From Helicobacter pylori (lineage in GTDB: Bacteria; Campylobacterota; Campylobacteria; Campylobacterales; Helicobacteraceae): DNA of 64,000 bases. Where the stretch lies: positions 124,001-188,000 of the forward strand of contig CP032039.1 of NCBI GenBank assembly GCA_008032935.1, written 5' to 3'. Below the pieces are notes generated by a model that saw only the letters and a list, made by a program, of their open reading frames with translations, was not told where the DNA came from and did not search any database. Shown piece after piece: positions 38,273-46,770 of this stretch; position 1 is the first letter of the stretch; every line of letters starts with the position of its first letter. The position numbers and the translations under genes were made by a program.

Positions 38273-38301
38273 TATCCACTCCTTGCTATCTTTAACAAAC
38301 A

Positions 38302-38339
38302 TTTTACAAAATAGCGTTAATTATTTTAAGGGTTATGTT
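38302..38339 (-). promoter_or_regulatory. Phage late promoter-like motif A
   Basis: Minus strand reads AACATAACCCTTAAAATAAT, then GCTATTTTGTAAAA. Distance from the AACCCTTAAAA box to the ATG at 38272 is 52 nt. The box supplies the last codons (His-Asn-Pro-stop) of the upstream gene. Confidence 0.6.
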
Positions 38340-38652
38340 TTTTAAAGGTGTTAATTAAAGATTCATAGCCTTGTATCTTGGCTTCGCATGTGTTGTCTTT
38401 TAAGATGATTTTGTGGTATTTGTCTTTGATTTTGGTTGCTTCTAAAAGCTTGTTAGTCTTGTATTGTTGGCTTTCTAATTCCATTTTTTGGATAACTTCG
38501 TTCTGTTTGATCAGATGCGCTTGATTGGTGTTTAGCCTTTCGTTCGCTAACGCTAATTTAGTTTTTAGATTAGCGCTCAAACCTAACAAAAAAACGATGA
38601 TAAGATAAGGCATAACGCCTTTAAAAACCCTAAAAATCAGACCGTAAGGCAT
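38326..38652 (-). CDS. Spanin-like membrane-anchored coiled-coil protein
   Basis: This 108-residue protein has one N-terminal membrane helix (GVMPYLIIVFLLGLSANL, about residues 12-29) and a periplasmic coiled coil (LALANERLNTNQAHLIKQNE). This is the layout of inner-membrane spanins (Rz), which help disrupt the outer membrane at lysis. A small lipoprotein-like gene at 40627-40845 could be the outer-membrane partner. Both end in KHNP because the stop lies in the promoter motif. Family membership is inferred from layout only. Confidence 0.5.
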   Translation of the reverse strand: MPYGLIFRVFKGVMPYLIIVFLLGLSANLKTKLALANERLNTNQAHLIKQNEVIQKMELESQQYKTNKLLEATKIKDKYHKIILKDNTCEAKIQGYESLINTFKKHNP

Positions 38653-38655
38653 TAG

Positions 38656-39228
38656 CTAAAATTTAAACATAGGTTTAGAGTAAATCGCTTTAAATTCCTC
38701 TTTAGTGATGGTTTTAGGCTTTGGCGTTCCTTGCGTGTTTAATGCGGTTTTTGCGCTTGGTGTGGTTGGCGTTGGTGTTTTCATAGCGTTATTATTATCC
38801 ACGCTTACGCTCGATTTAGCGCTTGGTATGGCTTTCTTTAGCCAGTCTTGCTGTTTTTGATTTAGTTCATTTTCAAGTTCTAAGGCTTTCGCTCTGATAT
38901 CGTTTAGTCGTTTGTCTTGCCTGTGCTTTTCTTCGTTCATGGCTTGCTGTCTTTTAGCAAAATCCATGCTTTGTTCGGCTTGTCTTTTTTGCAAGTCAAA
39001 CGCTTCGGCTTGTTTCTTATTATTTTCTAAATCTCGCATTCTTTGATACTTCAACGCTTCCTCTCTTATCTTAGCGTTATCAAAAAGGCTTCCTGCGTTC
39101 GCGATCATGTTTGCGAAATTGCCCATGCTTTCATTAAGCAACAAATTAGCGTATCGTTGGTTATTCAACGCTTGATTAAAACTATCAAGCCCGCCTCTGC
39201 CCGCTGTGATGCTTTCAAAATAAGTCAT
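38656..39228 (-). CDS. Phage protein with charged coiled coil
   Basis: This 190-residue protein has an N-terminal Gly/Asn segment (ITAGRGGLDSFNQALNNQRY), a strongly charged helix (YQRMRDLENNKKQAEAFDLQ) and a Pro/Thr-rich linker (MKTPTPTTPSAKTALNTQGT). Its ATG overlaps the previous TAA by one base (TAATG), so translation is coupled. It could be an internal virion or ejection protein. No family recognised. Confidence 0.6.
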   Translation of the reverse strand: MTYFESITAGRGGLDSFNQALNNQRYANLLLNESMGNFANMIANAGSLFDNAKIREEALKYQRMRDLENNKKQAEAFDLQKRQAEQSMDFAKRQQAMNEEKHRQDKRLNDIRAKALELENELNQKQQDWLKKAIPSAKSSVSVDNNNAMKTPTPTTPSAKTALNTQGTPKPKTITKEEFKAIYSKPMFKF

Positions 39229-40031
39229 TAGCTCGTCCTTTCTTTGAGTTTGTTAGCGATCACGCTTATGGTGATGTTTTTAGCTAAATTTATTTTAGCG
39301 TTATTCGCTTTAAAGGTGATCGTGTGTTTTCCTACCTTATCGCTCCTAAACAAAAACACGCTACCGCTCGCTAATAGTTCGTTAGCTTCATTGTAAAAGC
39401 CTTCGGTTGCGTTAGACAAAGTGCTAAACCCCCATAACCTCGTCGGCGCATCTTTCAAAACTTCTAACTTATCGCTAAAAACCTGTATAGAATTAACTTC
39501 GCTTTGTTCGTTCAACTTCTCTAATTCCTTACTCAATCCGTTTAATATTGTTTTAAGTTCGTTTGTTTGTTCTTTTGCTGTTTTCACGCTCGTAATCTTA
39601 TTGCCATTCAAATTGATCTGATCGTATTCACTGCCAATTTCCGCGATAATCTTAAACGCTGTTTCAAAATTATTGGGTGTGATCCCATTAGCGGCGTTGG
39701 CCTGCACTTGCAATAAGCTTACAAATGCGTTCGCTCGGTTAATCATAGCGTTATCTTTTAGGCTTTTTAGCATCGCTTGGCATTGGATGAGTTTGTTTAA
39801 GGTTTCGGCTTTGGCGTTTTGTAAATTCGCTTGCATACCTAAAAAATCCATCTGCATTTTAGCTCTCACTTGCTCGCTTTGTAAGCCTTGCGCTTCTTCA
39901 TTTAAAGCTAACTGCTCGCTTTGTAAGGCTGCTTGCATGCTCGTCGTGTTCAAATCTTTGTTACTGAAATTTTGCTTTTGTAAGGCTTCTTTAAATAAAA
40001 CAAAATTTCGTATAAATCGTGTTGTATCCAT
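39228..40031 (-). CDS. Phage protein with Gln-rich coiled coil and beta tail
   Basis: This 267-residue protein has a Gln-rich helical first half (MQAALQSEQLALNEEAQGLQ) and a beta-rich end (LLASGSVFLFRSDKVGKHTI). It is coupled to the following gene by TAATG and lies 2 nt after the endolysin-like gene. It may be a structural or ejection component. No family recognised. Confidence 0.6.
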   Translation of the reverse strand: MDTTRFIRNFVLFKEALQKQNFSNKDLNTTSMQAALQSEQLALNEEAQGLQSEQVRAKMQMDFLGMQANLQNAKAETLNKLIQCQAMLKSLKDNAMINRANAFVSLLQVQANAANGITPNNFETAFKIIAEIGSEYDQINLNGNKITSVKTAKEQTNELKTILNGLSKELEKLNEQSEVNSIQVFSDKLEVLKDAPTRLWGFSTLSNATEGFYNEANELLASGSVFLFRSDKVGKHTITFKANNAKINLAKNITISVIANKLKERTS

Positions 40032-40033
40032 TT

Positions 40034-40579
40034 TTAAGTCTTATCAATAATTTTAAATAAAAAGTTATTAACGCCCTTGTCTTTGACTAAATCAAAAAAC
40101 TTTTTTACCGCTTCGTTGCTTTTATAAATCATCTCTTCATCGTGTTGCATCCCTAACAAAACACACCCTAAAGTATCATGCGCGCTGTTTCCTACATGAA
40201 TTAAAATTTTTCGGTTTGTGAAATCCTTATTATTGGGATCTACAAGTTGCAACACTTCATGGCGTTTATTATCGCATTTTTTATTTTGGTATTCTTTAGG
40301 CACCGTGCAACTCGTATCACTCCATGCTAGTTCGTAATCTCTCGCTACGATCGGTTTATCTAAGTTCGGCGTATCCGTTGGCTCTCCGCTGTTTTCTAAA
40401 GAAAAGCAACTAAATAGAGCATCTTTTTTTTCATAGTGTTTTAGGATCGCTTTATCGCTTGCTCCTTGATCGTGCGTGCTTTCAAACACTCTAAAACTCC
40501 CTAACATGCCGCTTTCTTTCTTGTCTTTCCTTACAAGTGGCTTTAAATCGTGTTTTCTTTCTAGTAAGACTAAAAACAT
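40034..40579 (-). CDS. DUF5675-like protein, candidate endolysin
   Basis: This 181-residue protein ends in a domain with ILIHVGNSAHDTLGCVLLG. This matches the HxGN...DTxGC pattern of DUF5675 proteins and resembles the His...Gly-Cys active site of L,D-transpeptidase-type peptidoglycan enzymes. That makes it the best endolysin candidate in the prophage. Upstream residues (ESTHDQGASDKAILKHYEKK) are polar. An AAAGGAA site precedes the ATG, and a late-promoter-like motif lies 45 nt upstream, so it is likely a late gene. Catalysis is not proven. Confidence 0.65.
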   Translation of the reverse strand: MFLVLLERKHDLKPLVRKDKKESGMLGSFRVFESTHDQGASDKAILKHYEKKDALFSCFSLENSGEPTDTPNLDKPIVARDYELAWSDTSCTVPKEYQNKKCDNKRHEVLQLVDPNNKDFTNRKILIHVGNSAHDTLGCVLLGMQHDEEMIYKSNEAVKKFFDLVKDKGVNNFLFKIIDKT

Positions 40580-40600
40580 TAATTTCCTTTCGTTTCTTGA

Positions 40601-40640
40601 TATTTAACACTAATTAAGCGTGATTTTTAAGGGTTATGTT
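40601..40640 (-). promoter_or_regulatory. Phage late promoter-like motif B
   Basis: Minus strand: AACATAACCCTTAAAAATCA, then GCTTAATTAGTGTTAAATA. The box is 45 nt before the ATG at 40579. Confidence 0.65.
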
Positions 40641-40845
40641 TTGTGCAAAACTTCAAATCGTTTTCTAGCGTTTCGGTGTAAATCAATAACGCGCGTAAAT
40701 ATTCTAACGCTTCTAAATGCGCGCTTGGTCGCGATGGCATTTCAATATCGCATTTAATCGGCACTTTCACCTCGTGATAGATTATCTTTTTAGCGCATGC
40801 ATTAAAACACACGCTACAAACACACGCTAAAAATAAAAGCTTCAA
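40627..40845 (-). CDS. Small phage lipoprotein-like protein
   Basis: This 72-residue protein has a hydrophobic N-terminus with Cys residues (MKLLFLACVCSVCFNACAKK) that may be a lipoprotein signal with Cys17, although FNAC is not an ideal lipobox. The remainder is IKCDIEMPSRPSAHLEALEY and a helical tail ending KHNP. Size and position among late genes suggest an outer-membrane spanin (Rz1-like), paired with 38326-38652. The function is inferred. Confidence 0.5.
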   Translation of the reverse strand: MKLLFLACVCSVCFNACAKKIIYHEVKVPIKCDIEMPSRPSAHLEALEYLRALLIYTETLENDLKFCTKHNP

Positions 40846-40854
40846 AATAAAAAC

Positions 40855-41838
40855 TTATTGAACAATTTCATAAACTAACGCTTGAGAATGCTTGTAAAAC
40901 ACCCAGTCGTTATTGTATTCTGTGGGAATGCTTTGCGTGGTTTGGTTAGCAAATCTGGCGCTATTCAAAAAGCTCGTTTCAAAACCGTCCATGTTGCTCG
41001 TGTAATTCACATTCACCCACAAGTCTTTATGCTTCCTGGTGAATACCGCTATTTTGTAACCCGCTTCATCGCTTGGCGTTAAAAAAATGCTATTCACCCT
41101 ATAAGTGTCTATGACTTTATTACCAGGAGTCAAATTAGCGGTTTTATTTTGATAAAAGCTATTGATGATCGGATACGCCTTATCATTCGCTTTCAAACAC
41201 AAAACCATCTCGCCCATGCTTTCGCTATAAATCCCGTTAGTGGATAATTCATAAGGCATGCTAAATTGAACGATATAGCTTTTATTTGCGCTTAAATGGA
41301 TGCTAGCAAATTCAAACAATTCCCTAAATTCATCGCTGTCGTTTTTGAAAAAACTTTGACGCCCATAAACATAAATCCCTACAAATTTCATATTAACGCC
41401 TTGTAGTCGTGGCGTGTTTAGTAGGTTTTGCGTGCTATCTTTCAGTTTTTCTAATTCTTTCGCTAGATTATTTTTAGCTTCTGTGAGTTCAGCTACAAGA
41501 TTGCTTTTTAATTCGCTTCCTGCTTCGTTTAGCCTTTGTGTTTCGCTTTGTAATTCTAAATTCAAGCGTGCTTCTAATTCTTGCTTTTTAGCTTCTATTG
41601 CGCTCACTAAAGCGTCAATTTTAGCCTTTAATTCCTGTTCGGCGTTTTCATAGCCTGCTAACTTGCTTTTAATTACTTGTACCATTTCTACGATTTTCAC
41701 ATCGTGTTCGTTGAAGTTATCTAAAATCTCTAACTGGTTCAAAACCTTTGAAATTTGATAAACCCCCTCTAAACTAGAATAAACCTGCTCTTTAAAATCC
41801 CCGTTATTTAAAGCGTTTTCTAAACCTTTCAAATCCAT
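40855..41838 (-). CDS. Candidate phage tail fibre (fibre 1)
   Basis: This 327-residue protein has a helical N-terminus, a coiled coil (AEQELKAKIDALVSAIEAKK, LNEAGSELKSNLVAELTEAK) and a beta-rich C-terminal half from about residue 145 (MKFVGIYVYGRQSFFKNDSD). The layout is repeated in the protein at 51016-52167: coiled coil, then KFSGLFVGAYYIHNTFY-like or MKFVGIYVYGRQSFF-like strands. The C-terminal part would be the receptor-binding head. It follows the holin-like gene. Confidence 0.6.
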   Translation of the reverse strand: MDLKGLENALNNGDFKEQVYSSLEGVYQISKVLNQLEILDNFNEHDVKIVEMVQVIKSKLAGYENAEQELKAKIDALVSAIEAKKQELEARLNLELQSETQRLNEAGSELKSNLVAELTEAKNNLAKELEKLKDSTQNLLNTPRLQGVNMKFVGIYVYGRQSFFKNDSDEFRELFEFASIHLSANKSYIVQFSMPYELSTNGIYSESMGEMVLCLKANDKAYPIINSFYQNKTANLTPGNKVIDTYRVNSIFLTPSDEAGYKIAVFTRKHKDLWVNVNYTSNMDGFETSFLNSARFANQTTQSIPTEYNNDWVFYKHSQALVYEIVQ

Positions 41839-41839
41839 G

Positions 41840-42187
41840 TTACAACCTTTTTTTAAGACTATCTAACGCTAAAGCGCTCACGCTCTCCGCTCCTAAATAC
41901 CCCACGCCTCCACTTATCGCTACACACAAACTCAAAGGCAAATTAAAAAAATAACCCATGATTTCAAAACTAATCCAAGTAATGAGCATGCTCGATCCCA
42001 CGCCTTGAATGATGTAAATTAATTTTTCGGTTTTGTTTTTAAAATTTTCGATCCTTATGCTTCGTAAAACATACAAAAACCCCACAAATAAACCAATCAT
42101 CATAACTAAAAAATACGGAATGAGTTTAGAGATTTCAAACCCTAAAACTAAAGAATGCTGCATGTTATTTGATTTCATTTTTTTCAA
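41840..42187 (-). CDS. Holin-like membrane protein
   Basis: This 115-residue protein has three predicted helices: KLIPYFLVMMIGLFVGFLYV, YIIQGVGSSMLITWISFEIM and LSLCVAISGGVGYLGAESV. The last, with GGVGYLGAE and a charged C-terminus (DSLKKRL), fits LydA/class-III-type phage holins that open the inner membrane for the endolysin. It overlaps the small membrane protein upstream by 23 nt. Confidence 0.65.
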   Translation of the reverse strand: MKKMKSNNMQHSLVLGFEISKLIPYFLVMMIGLFVGFLYVLRSIRIENFKNKTEKLIYIIQGVGSSMLITWISFEIMGYFFNLPLSLCVAISGGVGYLGAESVSALALDSLKKRL

Positions 42188-42395
42188 ATTTAAAATGTTC
42201 TAACTGCATGCATTCTGAATACCTATTTAGTGAAATGGTAATGTCTTCTAACACTTTTAAATTATTCATAATTGCGGTTTCTAATTTTGCGGTTTTGTTC
42301 ATGTCGTTAATGATTAAAACCATTTCAAAAATATCCAACAAACAAAACAAAAACACCACTGCGGGGATCACTTTTAAAAATCTTTCATTCCACAT
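42165..42395 (-). CDS. Small phage membrane protein
   Basis: I start at the ATG at 42395 (MWNERFLKVIPAVVFLFCLL) because GAAGGA lies 7 nt upstream. An upstream TTG start overlaps the previous gene. One membrane helix (about residues 8-28) is followed by an amphipathic helix (AKLETAIMNNLKVLEDITIS). Next to the holin-like gene it could be an antiholin or accessory lysis protein. Confidence 0.55.
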   Translation of the reverse strand: MWNERFLKVIPAVVFLFCLLDIFEMVLIINDMNKTAKLETAIMNNLKVLEDITISLNRYSECMQLEHFKFEKNEIK

Positions 42396-42406
42396 GCGCG
42401 CTTCCT

Positions 42407-42616
42407 TCAAATGCCAGCGTTAAGATAGCTTAACTCTAAATTTTCTAAAACTTCATCATCGCTTTGTTTCTTGCTTTTGACTTTAGCGATAAAATCCCTA
42501 TAGCCTTTATCCTTTAAAACCGCTACCGCTCTTTTTTTAGCCTTTTTACACGCTAAACGCATTTTTTTAATGTTTTCAACATTTTTAAAATGTTTAATAA
42601 GATTTATATTTTTCAT
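42407..42616 (-). CDS. Small basic phage protein
   Basis: This 69-residue Lys-rich protein (MRLACKKAKKRAVAVLKDKG) has no membrane segment and could bind nucleic acid. It follows a late-promoter-like motif (45 nt) and heads the lysis gene run. The start lacks a strong Shine-Dalgarno (AAGAAAGTG). Function unknown. Confidence 0.55.
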   Translation of the reverse strand: MKNINLIKHFKNVENIKKMRLACKKAKKRAVAVLKDKGYRDFIAKVKSKKQSDDEVLENLELSYLNAGI

Positions 42617-42637
42617 AGTAACACTTTCTTTTTCTCT

Positions 42638-42676
42638 TATTTAACAATAATCAAGCGTGATTTTAAAGGGTTATAT
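42638..42676 (-). promoter_or_regulatory. Phage late promoter-like motif C
   Basis: Minus strand: AAATATAACCCTTTAAAATC, then GCTTGATTATTGTTAAATAA. The box is 45 nt before the ATG at 42616, just after the large terminase stop. Confidence 0.65.
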
Positions 42677-42680
42677 TTTG

Positions 42681-44237
42681 CTAAATCCTCCATGTCGGTT
42701 TGGCTTTAAATCTGGCTTTATAGCTTTCTTTAACCTCTCGCTTTATTGGCGCTTTCACGCTCTCATGCGTTAATGCGCTCGCTAGTGCATCTATACAATC
42801 GTCTTTTTTAAATGGCTTGTCCGGGTTAAAGCTAAAAAGCTCTTTTTCTATCTGTTCGGTGTTATTGCTAGAATAGCTAAACACTAAAAACCCGGTATTA
42901 TAAAAAGGCCTGATCGCTTTAATTTTATCCACTTTGGAGATTTTTCGGCTGGGCGTGTAGCAAACGATTTCATCGTTAAGTAATTCCTTATGGTTTTCCT
43001 TGTTTTGTTGGTTGTGTCTGGCTAGTGCGACTAAAAGCAAACGATACAATACCAAACCTCCGCCATCACTCTCTATAAAGGTTTTTGCGTCCTTGTATTT
43101 TTCTTTAGCGGCTAGAATGTGCTTAATGGTTTCTTCTTCGCTCCATACCCCATAGAAACAATCTAAAACGATATACCTAACGCTTTCTTTGTAATTTTCC
43201 ACGCCAACGACGACAATAGCCCTATTATCGGCGTTCTGGCTCAAGCTTAAAGCGTTATCTACAAAAATAAAGGTATTCATTTCGCCTAATTCGTGCGTGA
43301 AAACTTTCTTTAGATACTGCGGATCAAAATACCCACCACTGCTAACGACTGGATCTTGTTGGTATTGAGCGCTAAATTCATCGTTACCCATTTGCAACCT
43401 TAAGGCTTCTAATTGTTGCTTATTGTGTTTATATTCAAATAACGGCGTGTCTTTTTCTCTTGTGTGTTCAAAATCTTTAATCTTGTAAAATTCCTTGTTT
43501 TCGTTCAAGGCTTTAAGCTGTATGATTTTCCATTGTTTGATCGTTTCAGTGTCAAACTCTCTTTCGCTCTGCAAAAACCCGCATAAATCATTACTGCCTA
43601 AGCGCTGCATCAAAATCGTTATATTAGAGTTAGTGTCTTGCAAGCGTGAAATAACGCTTTCTTTGAAGTTCATATTAACGTTATTGACTTCTTTTTTTGA
43701 TCCCATGTCGCTCACTTTGATCGGATCATCTATGAGTATCTGGTTAGCGTGAAATCCGGTAAGCGCGCTTTTTAGCGTGGTAACAAACAAGCCTCCACCC
43801 TCTCGTAAAATAAACTCCCTTGAGTTGTTTTGCAAAAATTCTAAAGGCTCATCAAAAAAGATACTTTGATAAAAAAAACTGCTCATCAAATCCCTCACCT
43901 GGTTAGCGATCTTTCTGCATAATTCATCACTATAGGAAATGTAAAAGATTTTTTTAGTCCGATCTTTTCCTAAACTCCACGCTATGAAGCATCGCGCTAT
44001 AATTTCGGTTTTTCCATAGCTTGGAGGCATGTTCAAAATTAAACGCCTGATTAATTCATCGCTTTGGCATGTGTTAGGTTGCGTGCATTCTAAAACCTTA
44101 CATAGATAATTAATATGCCAGTTGTCTAAAAACGGCTTATTTTCGTATCTTTCCCACTTCAAGCGCAAGAATTGGTAAAAATCACGCCTGGCTAACTCTC
44201 TTAACGCTAATTCTTTTAAAGCTCTTTGCTTATCCAT
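42681..44237 (-). CDS. Phage large terminase subunit
   Basis: This 518-residue protein is the DNA-packaging motor. The ATPase half has Walker A (NMPPSYGKTEIIARC, about residues 68-82) and Walker B (NQILIDDPIK). The nuclease half begins near FIFVDNALSLSQNADNRAIV, and YKDAKTFIESDGGGLVLYRL is part of the RNase H-like fold. The ATG overlaps the end of a hidden 36-codon gene by 8 nt. The small-subunit candidate is far away at 35761. Confidence 0.9.
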   Translation of the reverse strand: MDKQRALKELALRELARRDFYQFLRLKWERYENKPFLDNWHINYLCKVLECTQPNTCQSDELIRRLILNMPPSYGKTEIIARCFIAWSLGKDRTKKIFYISYSDELCRKIANQVRDLMSSFFYQSIFFDEPLEFLQNNSREFILREGGGLFVTTLKSALTGFHANQILIDDPIKVSDMGSKKEVNNVNMNFKESVISRLQDTNSNITILMQRLGSNDLCGFLQSEREFDTETIKQWKIIQLKALNENKEFYKIKDFEHTREKDTPLFEYKHNKQQLEALRLQMGNDEFSAQYQQDPVVSSGGYFDPQYLKKVFTHELGEMNTFIFVDNALSLSQNADNRAIVVVGVENYKESVRYIVLDCFYGVWSEEETIKHILAAKEKYKDAKTFIESDGGGLVLYRLLLVALARHNQQNKENHKELLNDEIVCYTPSRKISKVDKIKAIRPFYNTGFLVFSYSSNNTEQIEKELFSFNPDKPFKKDDCIDALASALTHESVKAPIKREVKESYKARFKAKPTWRI

Positions 44238-44340
44238 TAATTAACGCTCCTACAGAAAAACAAACCGCTACTATAAAGCTAAAACCTAACGCTAAAACTA
44301 AAACGCTTATTCCTAACATTTCTAAAATCCTATTTAGCAT
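44230..44340 (-). CDS. Small single-span membrane peptide (36 residues)
   Basis: A 36-codon frame (MLNRILEMLGISVLVLALGF and on to GALING) is preceded by AAAGG, 7 nt before its ATG, 11 nt after the portal stop. It overlaps the terminase start by 8 nt, so coupling is likely. It is almost entirely a membrane helix. Tight packing between portal and terminase genes favours a real gene, but function is unknown. It resembles small holin or antiholin-type peptides in size. Confidence 0.6.
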   Translation of the reverse strand: MLNRILEMLGISVLVLALGFSFIVAVCFSVGALING

Positions 44341-44351
44341 TTTCTAGCCTT

Positions 44352-46163
44352 TCAATAGTCTAAATTCTGCGCGCTCGGGTATTTTCGCCATGTCGTTTTA
44401 TCGCTCGTTTTGAGTTTCTTTTTTGGCTTATTCGCATTCGTTTCGGTGTTATTAGCGTTGTTAGCGTTTTCTTGTTGCATTTCGCTAATCGCTACCGCTT
44501 GGTTAATTTTTTCGCTTTCGTTCGTGGTTTGTGATAACGCTCCTTGTTCGGTGTATTTGTGCGCTTTGGCTTGTAATTCCAAAATCTCAGCTTGTATTTT
44601 TTGGATTTGTAAGGCTTGGATTTGTTGATTATAAGGCGCGTTCGCTTTGGCGTTTTCTTGTTGTAAGGCGTTAGCGTTTTGTATCGCTTCTAAAACATCG
44701 TTAGTTATCGGGCTGTCCATGTCGTTTAGCATCAGTGGCACTAAATTAGGCACTAGATCCGGTCTTATAGGCGCTAAAATCTTTAACAATTCGTTCCAGT
44801 TATACCATTTTTCGTCTCGGCTTTCCGTCTTTAGTTGGGATTTTAGAATCAAATCAAATTTAAGCGGTCGTATTTTGTTTTCATCGCTAGAATTGATTTT
44901 AAAATAACGATCTCCTAACTTCCGATCAACGATCTTAAAAACCTGTTCTTTAGTGAAATACTCGCAAATAAAGCTAATAGCTAACCTAAACACTAATCGA
45001 TCCATATCATCCGTCGCTTTTAGAAAGGTTTGTAAGCCCATCAAACCGCTTTCTTTCCTTTGCGCGATCGCTACCCCGCTCTGCCTGTTCACTGCCATTC
45101 CTAAGCTTTCATCGTTTAGCCCTGCTAAAAGCCTTAATAATTGGCGTTTTTGTTCGGCTTTTTGGCTTAAAGCGCTTAAATCCGCTTGATTGTTCATGAA
45201 TTGGATCTTATGATCTTTCAAAGCGTTCGGCCGCACTTTGGCGATCGCATTGTCTAAGCTCATGGTTTCTACAAATTCCGCTACATCCACTACAGCGTCC
45301 TCTTCAAACATCGCTTTAAAGCTTCCCATCATATTGCCCATGCGGTTTTCGGCGTAGTTAATGAAATCTTGCATGGGCTTAATATATCTAAACAAGCCGT
45401 AGTAATTGTTCAGTTCGTCCGTGTATAGCTTAGATACAATAAAAGGGCATGCGCCGTTCTTAAAAGGCTTTAGCTCGCTTTTGTAAATCCCTGCGCTGCG
45501 ACTCCATAAGTATCTATTCCATTGATAGCTTTTAGTTTCTTCATTGTATTCCTTACACCAACTTTCAATCACGCTCGCTATTCTTTCGTGATTCACGCTT
45601 GAATAATTCACGGTTATGCTATCACCAAACAATAATAAAGCTTCTTGCTCCGTGATTTCTAGCATCTTATGAAAACGCCTCGCATCTAATGCGTTCTTAT
45701 CGGTAGAAAAGTAATCAATTACAAAGCTTTCAGGTTTTAAGGCTTTAATGTCAATCTCTATGTTTTTGTCTTTGTCTTCAATTACCCACAATTGGATCAC
45801 CCCTAATCCACCGATCAAAAGGTTCTTATCTCTTTCAATCATGGCTTTATCGTAATTTTCGCTTTGTATGAATACCTGCAACAATGAATTCAGTAAATCG
45901 CTTAAGGCTCTGTCTTCTTCTTGTTTAGGGCTTAGCCGTATTTCACTAATGCTCTCTATTTTGTAACCTAAAATTTTATTCACAATCACTTTAAACATGT
46001 TTTCAACGATCGGCGTTTGACCACGATCTAAAATAATGTTTAGCACGTCTTGCGGGAGTTGATTGCCGTTGTAGTATTTCTTAGCTTCTAAAAATTCAGC
46101 GTTAGCGATTAAAGCCTTTTGATAGTCGCTATTAAAATCGTTTTGTAAGGTTGTGAAGTCCAT
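44352..46163 (-). CDS. Phage portal protein
   Basis: This 603-residue protein follows the typical P22/podovirus portal layout: N-terminal wing (LPQDVLNIILDRGQTPIVEN), DxRRFHKMLEITEQEALLLF, NYYGLFRYIKPMQDFINYAE, and a long C-terminal helical barrel with ANALQQENAKANAPYNQQIQ. Next to the large terminase and two genes before the capsid, it fits the portal dodecamer. A late-promoter-like motif lies 47 nt upstream. Confidence 0.85.
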   Translation of the reverse strand: MDFTTLQNDFNSDYQKALIANAEFLEAKKYYNGNQLPQDVLNIILDRGQTPIVENMFKVIVNKILGYKIESISEIRLSPKQEEDRALSDLLNSLLQVFIQSENYDKAMIERDKNLLIGGLGVIQLWVIEDKDKNIEIDIKALKPESFVIDYFSTDKNALDARRFHKMLEITEQEALLLFGDSITVNYSSVNHERIASVIESWCKEYNEETKSYQWNRYLWSRSAGIYKSELKPFKNGACPFIVSKLYTDELNNYYGLFRYIKPMQDFINYAENRMGNMMGSFKAMFEEDAVVDVAEFVETMSLDNAIAKVRPNALKDHKIQFMNNQADLSALSQKAEQKRQLLRLLAGLNDESLGMAVNRQSGVAIAQRKESGLMGLQTFLKATDDMDRLVFRLAISFICEYFTKEQVFKIVDRKLGDRYFKINSSDENKIRPLKFDLILKSQLKTESRDEKWYNWNELLKILAPIRPDLVPNLVPLMLNDMDSPITNDVLEAIQNANALQQENAKANAPYNQQIQALQIQKIQAEILELQAKAHKYTEQGALSQTTNESEKINQAVAISEMQQENANNANNTETNANKPKKKLKTSDKTTWRKYPSAQNLDY

Positions 46164-46185
46164 TTTAAGCCTTGTTCTTTTTAAT

Positions 46186-46222
46186 TATTTAAGCAAAATC
46201 AAGGCGTGGTTTTAAGGGTTAT
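46186..46222 (-). promoter_or_regulatory. Phage late promoter-like motif D
   Basis: Minus strand: AAAATAACCCTTAAAACCAC, then GCCTTGATTTTGCTTAAATA. The box is 47 nt before the portal ATG. Confidence 0.65.
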
Positions 46223-46228
46223 TTTCGC

Positions 46229-46672
46229 TCAAAACCTTGTCATTATATCAGCGTTATTTTTAGCGATCGCATCAATCGCTCCCCTATTTTGTAAGCGTTC
46301 CGCTTCTCGTGCGTTATAGCGTTGTTTTTCTAGTTCAAACTGCTCTCTTGCCATTTTGGTGCTTTCTTTAGCGCTTTTGTTCTGCTCGCTAAAATTGATC
46401 GCCCCCACGATCAAGCTCCCTAAACCCCCGATCGCTCCTCCTAGCATCCCTAAACCTCCATACCCTCCCACGCTCTCCATGAAGTTAGAAAATTTAGAGG
46501 CTTTGGGCGTTTCTACGGGCTTATAACTATTCACAAAATCGCTAAAACTCATTTTAGAATAATTCAACAAGCCAAAGTTTTTGGGCATGTTCGCTCGTGC
46601 TAGATCTTGCGTGTTTTTAGCGTCTTTAGGTTTGAAGTAGTTCGGATCGTTTAAAGGGTTCTTAAAAAACAT
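46229..46672 (-). CDS. Phage structural protein with Gly-rich segment
   Basis: This 147-residue protein has a polar N-terminus, a Gly-rich hydrophobic hairpin (GGYGGLGMLGGAIGGLGSLI, about residues 69-88) and a charged helical C-terminus (MAREQFELEKQRYNAREAER). Such amphipathic Gly-rich segments occur in DNA-ejection proteins that insert into the membrane. It lies between the cement and portal genes. Role inferred. Confidence 0.55.
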   Translation of the reverse strand: MFFKNPLNDPNYFKPKDAKNTQDLARANMPKNFGLLNYSKMSFSDFVNSYKPVETPKASKFSNFMESVGGYGGLGMLGGAIGGLGSLIVGAINFSEQNKSAKESTKMAREQFELEKQRYNAREAERLQNRGAIDAIAKNNADIMTRF

Positions 46673-46710
46673 TTTTTAACCTTTCTTAAAGTTTTCAAGC
46701 GTTCTTAAAT

Positions 46711-46756
46711 TTCAAAACATTTTTAAACATTTCAAAACATTTTTAAACATTTCAAA
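46711..46756. repeat. 20-bp tandem repeat
   Basis: TTCAAAACATTTTTAAACAT at 46711-46730 is repeated exactly at 46731-46750, with a partial third unit (TTCAAAA). It lies between the cement-like and Gly-rich protein genes, upstream of the latter. Confidence 0.85.
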
Positions 46757-46770
46757 AATGCTTAAATTAT

